Part shown: positions 23,140 through 32,960 of the stretch, one piece after another
Layout of the letters: every line of letters starts with the position of its first letter
Numbering within the stretch: the stretch's first letter is position 1
Source: Marasmius tenuissimus
Taxonomy: Eukaryota > Basidiomycota > Agaricomycetes > Agaricales > Marasmiaceae
Length of the DNA stretch: 64,000 nt
Direction: 5' to 3'
Assembly: GCA_029532415.1 (NCBI GenBank)
Contig: JAQOTA010000068.1
Coordinates: 620,001 to 684,000 of the forward strand
Translations under genes and position numbers: made by a program
Notes under the pieces: model-generated
Told to the model about the DNA's origin: nothing
Database searches by the model: none
The model's input: the letters and a program-made list of their open reading frames with translations, nothing else

Positions 23140-23765
23140 TAACATTGCCAACGGCTCGGCTCGGCTCGAGCTGCGGTTCAAACCGGTTAAACCAGTTCAG
23201 AGCCAGCTTGGAGCCACTCTGGTAAATCGGCTCCCCAGGGAGCCATTCTCACAAGCGGCTTTGCTCTGGTCCGGCTCCGAACTGGTTCAAGCTGCCCTCA
23301 ACTAGATTTTTCTTGTTGCCTCGTATTTTAACATGTTAGAGGCTCCAAAAACAGGACTAGACTAGATATTAACCTTTATATAGTACATAGATCCAGAGAA
23401 CTTGATAATTACCATAATTACATAGTTTTTATGAGGTGGAACCCTTGGCCTTGGCATGAGAAAGGCAACCCACTCGTGGGTCGTCACGTGCAAGAATAGT
23501 TGCACAGGCATCCTGACCCTCTATAACCTCCCAATAACACACCTTCTGATATAAAACAGTCTAAATGAGGTCTGGGTGTTTGTACTTGAGCCCCATAGGA
23601 CTTTGTAGGTTGGTTTTTTTTTTGAACAGCCCAAGCCGCAGCTAAGCCGGTTTGGGCAGCTTAAAGAGCCAAGCCGCTCCCTGTCAGTGGCTTGTGGAGC
23701 CACGGCTCAGTTCGAGCTGTGGCTCTGGAGCCCAAGCTGAGCCGAGCCGACCAGTGGCAACACTA
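23140..23765. mobile_element. Miniature element 2, CGGCTC-rich
   Basis: The left end is TAACATTGCCAACGGCTCGG and the right end, reversed, TAGTGTTGCCACTGGTCGG. The ends are imperfect inverted repeats that enclose GGCTC/AGCCG-rich subterminal arrays. TA at both edges fits a TA target. The interior is A+T-richer and non-coding. 22919-23139 shows no gene. Confidence 0.65.
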
Positions 23766-24136
23766 TGGAGGATGGCCTACAGAAAAGAAACGGTGACTGG
23801 AAAGAGATTAGAGTTGACCATGGTGAGCCATGGGTCAACCGCGCTCAGCGTTAGGTCTGCTCAGGTGAGCCCGGGTTGTTCCAGGTCCTGATTTTTCCCA
23901 CTCACCGGTCGTATTAGAATAATTTGGAGTCCAACTCAAGGCACCCAGGCAAACCTGGAGGTCACCTGCAGACACCGAAAATGCACTGACGGATCACTCA
24001 GGTTAACCTAAGTCTGGCCCAGGTTAATGCAAATTCGTTGAAGTTCTTTAGGCTAACCCGACTAACTTGGCAACCTTGCGTCCATGGGACAACCTACGAG
24101 TGTGAGGTTGACCGGGGTCACCCTAAAGCCCAGAGG

Positions 24137-24320
24137 GTTTTTCCTGATGTACCTTCCGGCAAAGGCAAAGAAGAAGCAACAGCGAGTTGGTGGGGAAGCT
24201 TTGGTGTATCTAAGAAGGTATGGGAGGTACGAACGACAGTGTTGGGGATCATCAGGGACGTTGTCAAGCAAGACATTGACGGTGGTACAGACGCACAAGG
24301 GATTTTAGAGAGCTGTCATG
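24137..24320 (+). pseudogene. Host gene split by the chromovirus, 5' part
   Basis: The frame reads PSGKGKEEATASWWGSFG, VWEVRTTVLGIIRDVVK, GILESCH and is cut at TCATG (24316-24320) by the LTR element. It resumes at 29863 as HAACTDEAMPFSPLLQEK, restoring one open frame when the element and one TCATG copy are removed. It is the middle of a family I recognise from Agaricomycetes, function unknown. The N-terminal exons are not recognisable; upstream (23770-24110) is CAGGTT-rich low-complexity sequence that may itself be an insertion. Confidence 0.6.
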
Positions 24321-24687
24321 TGTCAGCAATCACCAGATCTGACCTGGTGACGCGTCGCACTAAGCTTTCAGACAAGAGGGAACGAGGCAAAGATAAGAGA
24401 AGTCTATACTGGTGAGGAATAAACCAGCTCAAGACTGGGGAATACATGCAGAGTATCTACTTCTTATATACTACTGAGAGGACTATGGCGTGTGTCTACG
24501 GTGAGGTATGACATCGTGAAACAGTATCTGAAACAGGACCAACATGTGTCTACAGCATGTGGGTCCCTTCATGTATCTACCATGTGTCTATATGATAAGA
24601 TATGAGTCATGTGAGGGATAAGATATAGATAAGATGGAAAATGATAAGATAAGGAGAAAAGATAAGATAGGAGGGAAATTCATGACA
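24321..24687 (-). repeat. 3' LTR of the chromovirus
   Basis: 367 bp, TGTCAGCAAT to TTCATGACA on the plus strand. It is identical to 29496-29862 apart from C versus T at the eleventh base. It contains TATATAA (reverse strand, 24473-24479) and repeated GATAAGATA words. Confidence 0.95.
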
Positions 24688-24781
24688 TTACCCCCCCTTT
24701 AAGGATCACGTCTTTGTGATGAGAAGATCGTTTTCCTGTTATTTGAGAGGTAGGATATAGTAATGTGTACATAACTAAATA

Positions 24782-27316
24782 TCAAAAGTTCTTTGGCTTT
24801 GGAGCTGTAGGATTTATTCTATGAAAGTCCGCAATCACTTCTTTCACATTCTTTAAGTTACTTATGGGTTCCCAAGTATTTTCCTCAACTGGATAACCCT
24901 TCCAACTGACATAGTATTCTATCTTTCCTTTATCGTTCAGTTGACTATCTACAATTTCTTCAACTTTGTATTCTTTCCCGCCATCTGCTTCAATAGGAGG
25001 GGGAGGGGAAGGTTTCTCTTGTGAGGGGAATTCGGGAGGATGGTATGGAGTAAGGAGAGCTTTGTTGAAGACTGGATGTATCTTCCAAGTATTTGGGAGT
25101 TCAAGTTTGTACAATGAAGGACCAATCTTTTTCAAGACTTTAGAAGGACCATGTTGTTTGTTATCAATTTTCTTGGCCGGATGTTTACTGGATATGTTTG
25201 TGGCCTCAACATAGACTTGGTCACCCTCTTCATATTCCCTGGATTCAGACCGGTTTCGATCATAGAAGTGTTTCATGGTTTCCACTGCACGTTTTAGGGA
25301 TGAAGCAGCTTCTTCTCGGATCTGATCCATGGTCTTACTGAAGTGCTCTGCTCGTGGACTCCTGGTTCCATTCCTTCTTGGTTCCATTCCTTTCCAAGGG
25401 TGTTGTCCATAGTTCATGAAGAACGGCGATTGACCAGTACTTGAATGAACCTTATCATTGTATGAAAACTGGGCAATAGCTAACCAGTCAACCCAGTCAT
25501 CTTGTCTGAAATTGACAAAGATTCGTAGGTACTTTTCAATTTCTTGGTTCACTCGTTCTGTCTGACCATCTGTCTGAGGGTGGTATGCCATTGACTTGTT
25601 TGAGTCAATTCCAAGTATGTGGAATAAGCTCTCCATGAATTTCGAATCAAACTGAGGCCCTCGGTCTGAGATGACCTTCCGGGGTAATCCATGTTCCTTG
25701 AACACATGTTCAATGTAAAGCCGTGCTGTTCCTTCCGAAGTGATCTGTTGGTTTGTGGGAATGAAGATTGCCTTCTTAGTCAAACGATCTACAACAACCA
25801 TGATCATATCTCGGCCCTGAGATAACGGGAGTGGGCCTATGAAGTCAATCGTTACTATTTCCCATGCTTTCTCCGGAATTTCATTTGGCTGGAGCGGTGC
25901 CATGAGCTTCTCTCTTCTTGGTTTAGCCTTTTGACATCTGTCACATCCATTGATATAGTGTTTGACATCAAAGTTGATCTTAGGCCACCAATAGTTTCGG
26001 GTAATCAGCTCTAGCGTCTTAAACCGTCCTGGATGTTCAGCTAGGGAGGTATCATGATGAAGACGAATAATATCTTCCCTAAGCTTTTCATCTTTAGGAA
26101 CATAGACCCTGTCCTTCCATGTGACAACATCATCATTCTCTTCCCAGCCTTTCTCCTTCTTAGTCAATGATTCAATCACAGACTGATCTCGATCTTTGTT
26201 TTCTTTGATCCGAGTCATTATGCTTCTGTCTAGTGATGCTATGACAATGAGGCGAAAAAGTTCTGGTTTGAGTAAAACAATGTTTTTGTTGTCATTTACC
26301 CCCCTCTCATGACCTGCTCGTCTCGACAGGTAGTCCGCTTTAGCATTTTGCCGTCCCGGTTTATGGTGCAGGGTAAAGTGGTAGTCCTGCATCATAGTTA
26401 CCCATCTGGCCTGTCGTCGGTTCAAATCCCGTGGTTTTCTGAAGTATTCGAGGTTCTTATGATCTGTCCAGATCTCGAAATCTTCCATAGTACCCAACAG
26501 GTATTGTCTCCATTTGCGAAGGGCTATCACAATGGCAAGCATTTCCTTGTCGTAGATTTCATAATTTCTCTCTGCTTCATTTAGCAAGTGAGAAAGGAAT
26601 GCAATTAGTTTCCATTTGCCATCTTGGTGCTGTGATAGTATAGCCCCTACTGCAAAGTCTGACGAATCTGCTTCAATGCGGAATTTCCCATCGTCTCTGG
26701 GTATGGCTAGCACAGGGGCTGTTGTGACTCTTATCTTCAGGTCGTTAAAGGCCTCTTCTTGTGCATTTGTCCATTCCCAGCTCTGTTTCCCAGTTAGCTT
26801 GTGCAAAGCATGTGCCACATGTGAGAAATCTCGGATGAAACGTCGGTAAAAGTTGATGAATCCGAGGAACTGTTGTACGTCCCTCTTGTCTTTTGGTGTG
26901 GGCCATTCACTGACAGCTTTCACCTTGACTGGATCCATTCTGACTTGTCCCTTTCCAACGATCAAACCAAGGAATTCAATCTCTAGTTGTTCGAATTGGC
27001 ATTTCTCTGGTTTCAAGTACAACTTGTGTGCACGAAGCTTATCTAGGATTTGGCAGACCATCTCCCTGTGTTCCTCCAACGTCTTCATGAAGACAAGGAT
27101 ATCGTCCATGTATACAACAACTTTCCCTGTGTTGATTTCTTCACGGAGAATGGTATTCATCATTGTCTGGAATGTTGCAGGTGAATTGGTCAGACCAAAA
27201 AACATGACGAGTGGTTCAAACATCCCTCTGTTTGTGAGGAATGCTGCCTTCCATTCATCTCCCTCCTTGATCCTGATATTATTGAAACCCCATCGAACAT
27301 CCATCTTTGAAAACTA
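24782..27316 (-). pseudogene. Chromovirus pol: RT, RNase H, integrase, chromodomain
   Basis: An 840-residue open frame. It starts at the RT block MDVRWGFNNIRIKEGDEW, with VVYMDDILVF as the catalytic Asp pair, then RNase H (DSSDFAVGAILSQ), an integrase zinc region (HHDTSLAEHP...CDRCQKAK), and the integrase core (IDFIGPLP, ISDRGPQFDS, NQEIEKYL). The C-terminus has a chromodomain (YKVEEIVDSQ, YYVSWKGYP, NTWEPISNLKN). The in-frame TAG at 27314-27316 separates it from the upstream protease/RT part, and CAG would reopen it. Everything downstream looks intact. Confidence 0.9.
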
Positions 27317-28174
27317 AACGGTGCCTTTGAGTTTGTCAATGAGTTCCTGTGTCAACGGCAGAGGATAGCGATTTTTGATTGTCTGCTCGTTGAGTTTTCT
27401 GTAGATGTCCCTGAAGTCCTGGTATGCTTCTAGAACAATCTCTTCAAAGGTCTGCTCTTCCTTTCCCTTCTTGGCTTCATGTGCCAGTTTGGTGGACACA
27501 TTTTCTCGAGCTCGTATGTGTAATTCCTGTTGGATGTCTACTACGAGTATTCGATCTCCAGCTTCTATTTCTGGATCATCGTCATCGTCAGGATCATCTT
27601 CTGGTTCGGCATCAGATTCAACGGGTCGGCATTCTTCAGGGCATCTATTGAACAGAATTTCTCCTGTTCGCCAGTCAACACTAGGGTTGTGTTGCTTAAG
27701 CCATTCATGACCAATAAATATGTCAGCTTTGCCAAGGTTGGTAACTGCAAAGCTAAGTGTCTCGACATGATTCCTTATCGTGACTCTCAGATCAACATAT
27801 TCCAAGATTGGTCCTCCGGAATTGAGTGTTCCATCTGCATTGTATACAGGGATCGATCTGACATACTTCTTGGTATTAATGCCATGTTCTCGAATGAATC
27901 GTTCATTGATTGCACTGCCTGTGCACCCACTATCAAGTAATGCCTTTACGTCTAAAGATCTTTGATCATCTAGTGTAGTGACGACCAGATCAATGTTCGT
28001 TTGGCTTCCATTTCCTCGAATGTAGCGGGGTGGTGTCTTTAGTTCGTTAAGAGCTTCAACAACATTCCAGTCGTTCAGTAGGTTGAGCTCTCTCAGGACT
28101 AGTTCAGTGCATTCAACTCGTCTCTTTGGGTGTACCATTGTTCTGAGTAGGATGATTCCCATGTCCGAGGGCAT
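27317..28174 (-). pseudogene. Chromovirus protease and start of RT, internally deleted
   Basis: It carries the aspartic protease motif LLDSGCTGSAI and the family block IFIGHEWLKQHNP. AYQDFRDI then joins directly to YRKLNEQTIKNRYPL. In intact relatives about 100 residues (including the first RT motifs) separate these, so a deletion of roughly 300 nt is inferred. The frame continues into the TAG at 27314. Confidence 0.85.
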
Positions 28175-28303
28175 TTGCCATAACCGTTGTGCGTACCACT
28201 GGCTTGTCCACGGACGCAGCCGCCAATTGTTGAACCGTGGACCCTTTTCAATTTGTTTCAGTGCATCGTCTATTTCTGGAATGACTAAGCTATAGTCTAC
28301 AAA

Positions 28304-28747
28304 TCAAAAAGTGTGCTTCCATCTGGAGTTTTCACTATCTCCAGGGGTCTTTTCAGGGTCCTGATCCAACAAATCTTTCAACAATCTGTTTCTGTCCTCC
28401 TGTGTCATCGTCTGAACATCAGGTCTTTCCTTCTCTTTGCCCCCTTCTTCAGGGCAATCAAAGAATTTGTGTCCTGGCTTTTGGCATTTAAAGCACAGGC
28501 CTTTCCTCTTCATGGTTTCCCTGTCCATTTTCCCTGGAACTGGGATGGTATCTTTTGTTGCTGGTGGTGGTGGATCTATCTTGGGTTCTTGTGTCATTGG
28601 TGGTTGTACGCGGTTGGGAATTATTTCAACAGGGTTAATGGATTGGGTGGTGTTGGCTGTTACACCCTTGTACCATAGGAGGATCGTCTGATATAAGACC
28701 CATAGGAGAGTGAGGAAGTCAGGAGCAGGTTGTTGAACATGGTTCAT
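28304..28747 (-). pseudogene. Chromovirus gag remnant with CCHC zinc knuckle
   Basis: A 147-residue frame with CFKCQKPGHKFFDC (C-x2-C-x4-H-x4-C), a nucleic-acid binding knuckle of Gag. Proline-rich sequence precedes it. Gag is normally at least twice this long and the capsid part is absent, so this is a truncated gag. Confidence 0.8.
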
Positions 28748-29482
28748 GGTGTGTGGATGTGCGGGTTAAAGTGTGGTATTCTTGGTTTCGTAAGGTAAAA
28801 TGTAATCTAAAGTCCACTACTAAACTGATTGAGATCTTATATTTTCAATCACAGATCAATTGTTTGTCTCCTTCTTTGCCGACTACCTCACTCAGGTAGA
28901 TGCGGGTTCTATCGTAAAGGTGTCTATCGTATCAACTCGTCCAGTTCGACTTTCCTTCAAAACTAAACTTGTTCTTCGTCAATTGGCTTCGTAAGGAAAC
29001 CAACCCCGGGTTGTACCGTATGTAAGTAAATGTAAATACGTAGCAACGGAGCCCAAGAACTTCTATCAATTCGCAATTGCCCAGCCAACGTCTCTCAGTT
29101 TAGAAGCTGAGATAGCCAAAGTCTTCCTGGGAAGGGGAATTGGCCCCTAAACTACCCCCAATGAAGGAGAATAGCCACAGCTCGTTTCAATAAAAGTGGC
29201 TTCTTTCACTGATTGGGTGCGCCGGACCTTCTTCGGGCAGCCAACTCAGCGAGACCAACAGTATACCTGGAAGTATACGCGGAATTTGTCCAGTCACCGG
29301 CGGAAGGGGAAAGATGATGAAAGGGGAAAAGGGATGAGGGTGTGGGAGGTTATGGCATGCGTAGGATAAGATAAGGGAGGTGTAGTGTGTAGGATCAAAG
29401 TTTTGGGATAGGGGATAGGATGTAATATGAAAGATCAAAGGTTTAGGGTAGGGGGATGTGCGACGGTCAAGAGGAATAAGGA

Positions 29483-29493
29483 AGTCTTGAGCT
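29483..29493 (-). promoter_or_regulatory. Predicted self-priming primer-binding site
   Basis: Two bases inside the 5' LTR, the element strand reads AGCTCAAGACT. Its exact complement AGTCTTGAGCT lies in the LTR (29601-29611) about 35 nt downstream of TATATAA, where transcription should start. Tf1/sushi elements prime reverse transcription with the folded-back 5' end of their own RNA. The 11-nt match at the expected place predicts the same here. No match to a standard tRNA 3' end was evident to me. Confidence 0.7.
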
Positions 29494-29495
29494 AA

Positions 29496-29862
29496 TGTCA
29501 GCAATTACCAGATCTGACCTGGTGACGCGTCGCACTAAGCTTTCAGACAAGAGGGAACGAGGCAAAGATAAGAGAAGTCTATACTGGTGAGGAATAAACC
29601 AGCTCAAGACTGGGGAATACATGCAGAGTATCTACTTCTTATATACTACTGAGAGGACTATGGCGTGTGTCTACGGTGAGGTATGACATCGTGAAACAGT
29701 ATCTGAAACAGGACCAACATGTGTCTACAGCATGTGGGTCCCTTCATGTATCTACCATGTGTCTATATGATAAGATATGAGTCATGTGAGGGATAAGATA
29801 TAGATAAGATGGAAAATGATAAGATAAGGAGAAAAGATAAGATAGGAGGGAAATTCATGACA
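29496..29862 (-). repeat. 5' LTR of the chromovirus
   Basis: 367 bp, with T in place of C at the eleventh base relative to the other LTR. It includes the TATA box at 29639-29645 (reverse strand) and the predicted RNA start near 29611. Confidence 0.95.
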
Positions 29863-30380
29863 TCATGCTGCATGCACAGACGAAGCCATGCCCTTCTCTC
29901 CCTTACTCCAGGAAAAATCTATCGAAGACCACACACCTATCTACTGGGCTATCGTCAACAGGAATAAGAAATTGGAGTTGGAGCCAGATTTGTTGATGTC
30001 TTTAATGGCATATGCAGGACCCCTGGAGCCAGCAACGATCAGCAAGATCAGACTGGCGTGTTTGATCACGTCGGACCAGGCGTTGTTTCAGCGGTTGAGG
30101 CTGTCTCCTGAATTTGCGTCACTCTCGGGGACAGACCAGCTGGTTCTGAGTGGTGGGATGGTTCCAGATGAAGTAGAAGTACTAGAGGCCAGCTTGGACA
30201 AAGGAGTGTTTGTTGTGGATATTAAGATGATGCAGTTCCAGAAACAGACGTGGGTTTCAAATGAGGTTGGGGTGGACTTCATGGCGAGAGGTACGCACAC
30301 CGCCCTCCCATACTTGAGAAATCCGGAGATTGCTAACTCTTCTTTCAGGTCGAATGTGGTGTCTTCAACACACCATGTAG
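29863..30380 (+). pseudogene. Host gene split by the chromovirus, 3' part
   Basis: Continues the frame broken at 24320: AACTDEAMPFSPLLQEK, IEDHTPIYWAIVNR, IRLACLITSDQALFQRLR, VDFMARG, then an intron (about 30290-30350, GTACGC to TTTCAG), then RMWCLQHTM and a stop. This is the conserved C-terminal half of a family widespread in Agaricomycetes, uncharacterised as far as I know. The end right before the 30388 element may be slightly truncated. Confidence 0.65.
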
Positions 30381-30387
30381 GATCATT

Positions 30388-32960
30388 ATAATGATCCCAC
30401 AAATTGTAGCCTGTTTAATCATAATGTTTGGCAGGGAGTCCCTTATGACCCTTCTCATTAATGGTGCACTTGCCTGGCACCTATAACCCTGTCTGAATCA
30501 ATGAATCATTAATGTTTCGGGTCTCTCCTCTGGTCCCATCCCATATATTCTCTTTCATTAGTGGATCTTAGGGTATAATGGGTAACATTGCTTCAATAAT
30601 GATTCAATATCGGGTCCAATGGTCAGTTTCCCCTTCTCCCTCCCAGCCCTTCATTAACAGTCGAGGTTGATGCCTGTCTGTCATGATTCTCATGTCCGTG
30701 CTTGCCATCGCTAATGGTCTGCCTCAGGTAAGTTTCTCATCGATAGCCTCACTTCATTAGCATTCAGGGCTCTCCTATTCCACTGTTCTTTCAGTCATGG
30801 CTCACAGGAGGTTGTGGTTGACATTTCCTGTTGGGAGGGCCCATTCCCATCATCATTAATGGTCCTTTTCCCTCCTCTTATTCTGAATCTCCATTAATGA
30901 TGCCTAGTCTTTGCAGGTGACTGTTACTAGCAGCACGGTGTACGCTAGCAAACCGGTCTGTCCAGCAATAATCACAAATGTGTTGATTGACCCTCTCCCA
31001 GCGTCCCCTCCCTCTCTATTCATGAATAGTAGTGCCAATGGCAGTTCAATGTGAATCAGTTCACCAATACTGCTAATTGTGTCCCCTAGATCCCAGACTG
31101 TTCCGTTCCCTACGGGTGGAGAAGAACCTGAACTCACTCCTAGTACTCCGGTTTCATGATCTGTAGCTTCTTGAATAACAGTCGAAGGTCAACCAGCACA
31201 TCTTTCACCTTAATCTGTGCTAAATATCCACCGGCCTGGATAGGTTAGCTGATTTCTTGCGTCTACTCACGAATGTTTTAGGCTTGTGGCAGACTGCTGA
31301 CTGCAACAATTGCTATAAGACTTATACATCTGCTAACTAGGCTACCTTTATGTCTGCTTGCATACAAGTTTGGTCTGCCAGCAAAGTTGACTGTCATATG
31401 AAGATGTGTTAGTGAAATTCAGCTTGTGTCAATAATTATCAAGCTTGTCACCACCATTTCCACACCACCAAAAACACTTGGAACGCTATCCACATGGTCT
31501 TTTGATTAGATCTGTGTGTTATTCTGCCCCAATTTCACGGGGGAACACAAGAAACAGCAAGAACATGAACAACTGTCTTGTTTCCCATGCCCCAGTCACA
31601 AGAGACGTCTGGAATATTCGTTCATTTTATCACAACTCCCGGTCGCCCCAGGACCCTGTGTCTCAACTGAGAGCAAAAGAAAGGCCAAGCTATACAGTAG
31701 AGACACTTTGAAAGTATTTCAATCAGAGGGGCATCCACTTTGCTGGACTCTCTGGCCTACACATGGATTAAGTGAAGTGCCGAGTATCCGTCCATAGAGC
31801 TTTATTGGCGGGCTTGACCAAGTTGGTTGTTACCACCATTTCAATAATTCCGAGAAAAATACTCCTAGACTCTAGAAACTTGCCATATTATGGCTGTAAA
31901 GTTACATCTCAAATTCTCGAGACGTGAGGTCCCCCAAAAAAACATAACCTCGCCCAAGAACTCCGGAGTCCTTGCCTGCATGCTCAAGCTGTACAACTTG
32001 TCTTTTTTGAGGTGAGTTCCGGTCACATCCAGTGCGCAAATTGTGTGTAAACTTTGAAATGGTTATACATGCATTCATTTAACACCCCCTAAAGCCTTGA
32101 GTGCGATGTGAGCTGGGGCAATTGAGCGTTGGACATACCGCGGCGTGGGTAGGGTTATATTTATACTTCATTTAACCTACCTGTTGAGTCTCAACTAGCT
32201 TCACAGTTTCCGACGTCTGTAATGGCAAAATACCGCCAATTCCCCTCAACCACAAGGTAAACTAGAGCTGACTGTTAGTGACTGGTGAACCGGTGGCTCA
32301 CTGCATTAAAGTATAACCTGGGGATAACTGAACATATAATCTTATGCTGAGTATTACAACAGTGTACGAATGACAGCAGTGGCCACAGGCTTGTTGATCA
32401 AGGGATACCAGCCACAGGGGCTGGATGTCAGTGAGGGGTCACTAAAGCACTAGGGATGAATACCGGGTCTACCCCAAAATGATTGACCCACATTGGCAAA
32501 GTACCGGTGGATGTTACTTCCAATCAGGCTAAAACTGTTAGTGATGTCTTCAATGTACATTCTGAAGTGATTGGGACCAGTGCGCAGATTTGGACTCTGA
32601 AAGGTATATTAACAATGGGTAAAACATCATTGTCAACAGCGGAAGCCTGGATGGTGTATCTGAACGGATAGGTATGTCATCTCGAGGGATAGGGAACATT
32701 AATGATGGCAGAGGCCCACCAAAACTGGGATCTGATTTCACTAATGGAGGCAAAAATTGGGACGGAACAAACTGGGAGAGACTGTTAATGAATGGAATCA
32801 TGGCCCGAGAATCAGATACATTAATGAACGCCAAGGCTACTCATGTGTATTCATTAACAAAGAGAGGAGGGACCATTAATGACTGGGCCTATCCGACCTG
32901 TCGTGCCAATATCTGTTGTTCATTATGATTAAACGGGGTATAATTTGTGGGGATCATTAT
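30388..32960. mobile_element. 2.57-kb non-coding element with 40-bp inverted ends
   Basis: The left end ATAATGATCCCACAAATT... and the reversed right end ATAATGATCCCCACAAATT... match over about 40 bp with few differences, both finishing TTTAATCATAATG. Subterminal zones on both sides are filled with CATTAATG-like words, both orientations. No transposase is encoded, so this is a non-autonomous DNA element. No target duplication is visible, and the flanks (host gene left, LINE right) are unrelated, pointing to a later rearrangement. The middle (31100-32500) holds nothing recognised. Confidence 0.7.

Larger units (their letters stand above)
24321..29862 (-). mobile_element. Ty3/gypsy chromovirus (Tf1/sushi-like), 5,542 bp
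   Basis: Two 367-bp LTRs (TG...CA) flank minus-strand gag and pol remains. TCATG is duplicated at 24316-24320 and 29863-29867. A purine tract (reverse strand AAAGGGGGGG) abuts the left LTR. Order in element direction: short gag with CCHC knuckle, protease, reverse transcriptase, RNase H, integrase, chromodomain. LTR similarity (one difference seen) means a recent insertion. The internal region is damaged: gag is short, the protease/RT junction lacks about 100 residues and a TAG lies in the RT. The copy was therefore probably moved in trans, or decayed after insertion. The 5' leader, 28748-29495, is non-coding. Confidence 0.95.

Noticed and set aside
24966..27940. Plus-strand ORFs over the chromovirus pol region
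   Set aside because: Shadows of the minus-strand pol frame, without their own motifs.
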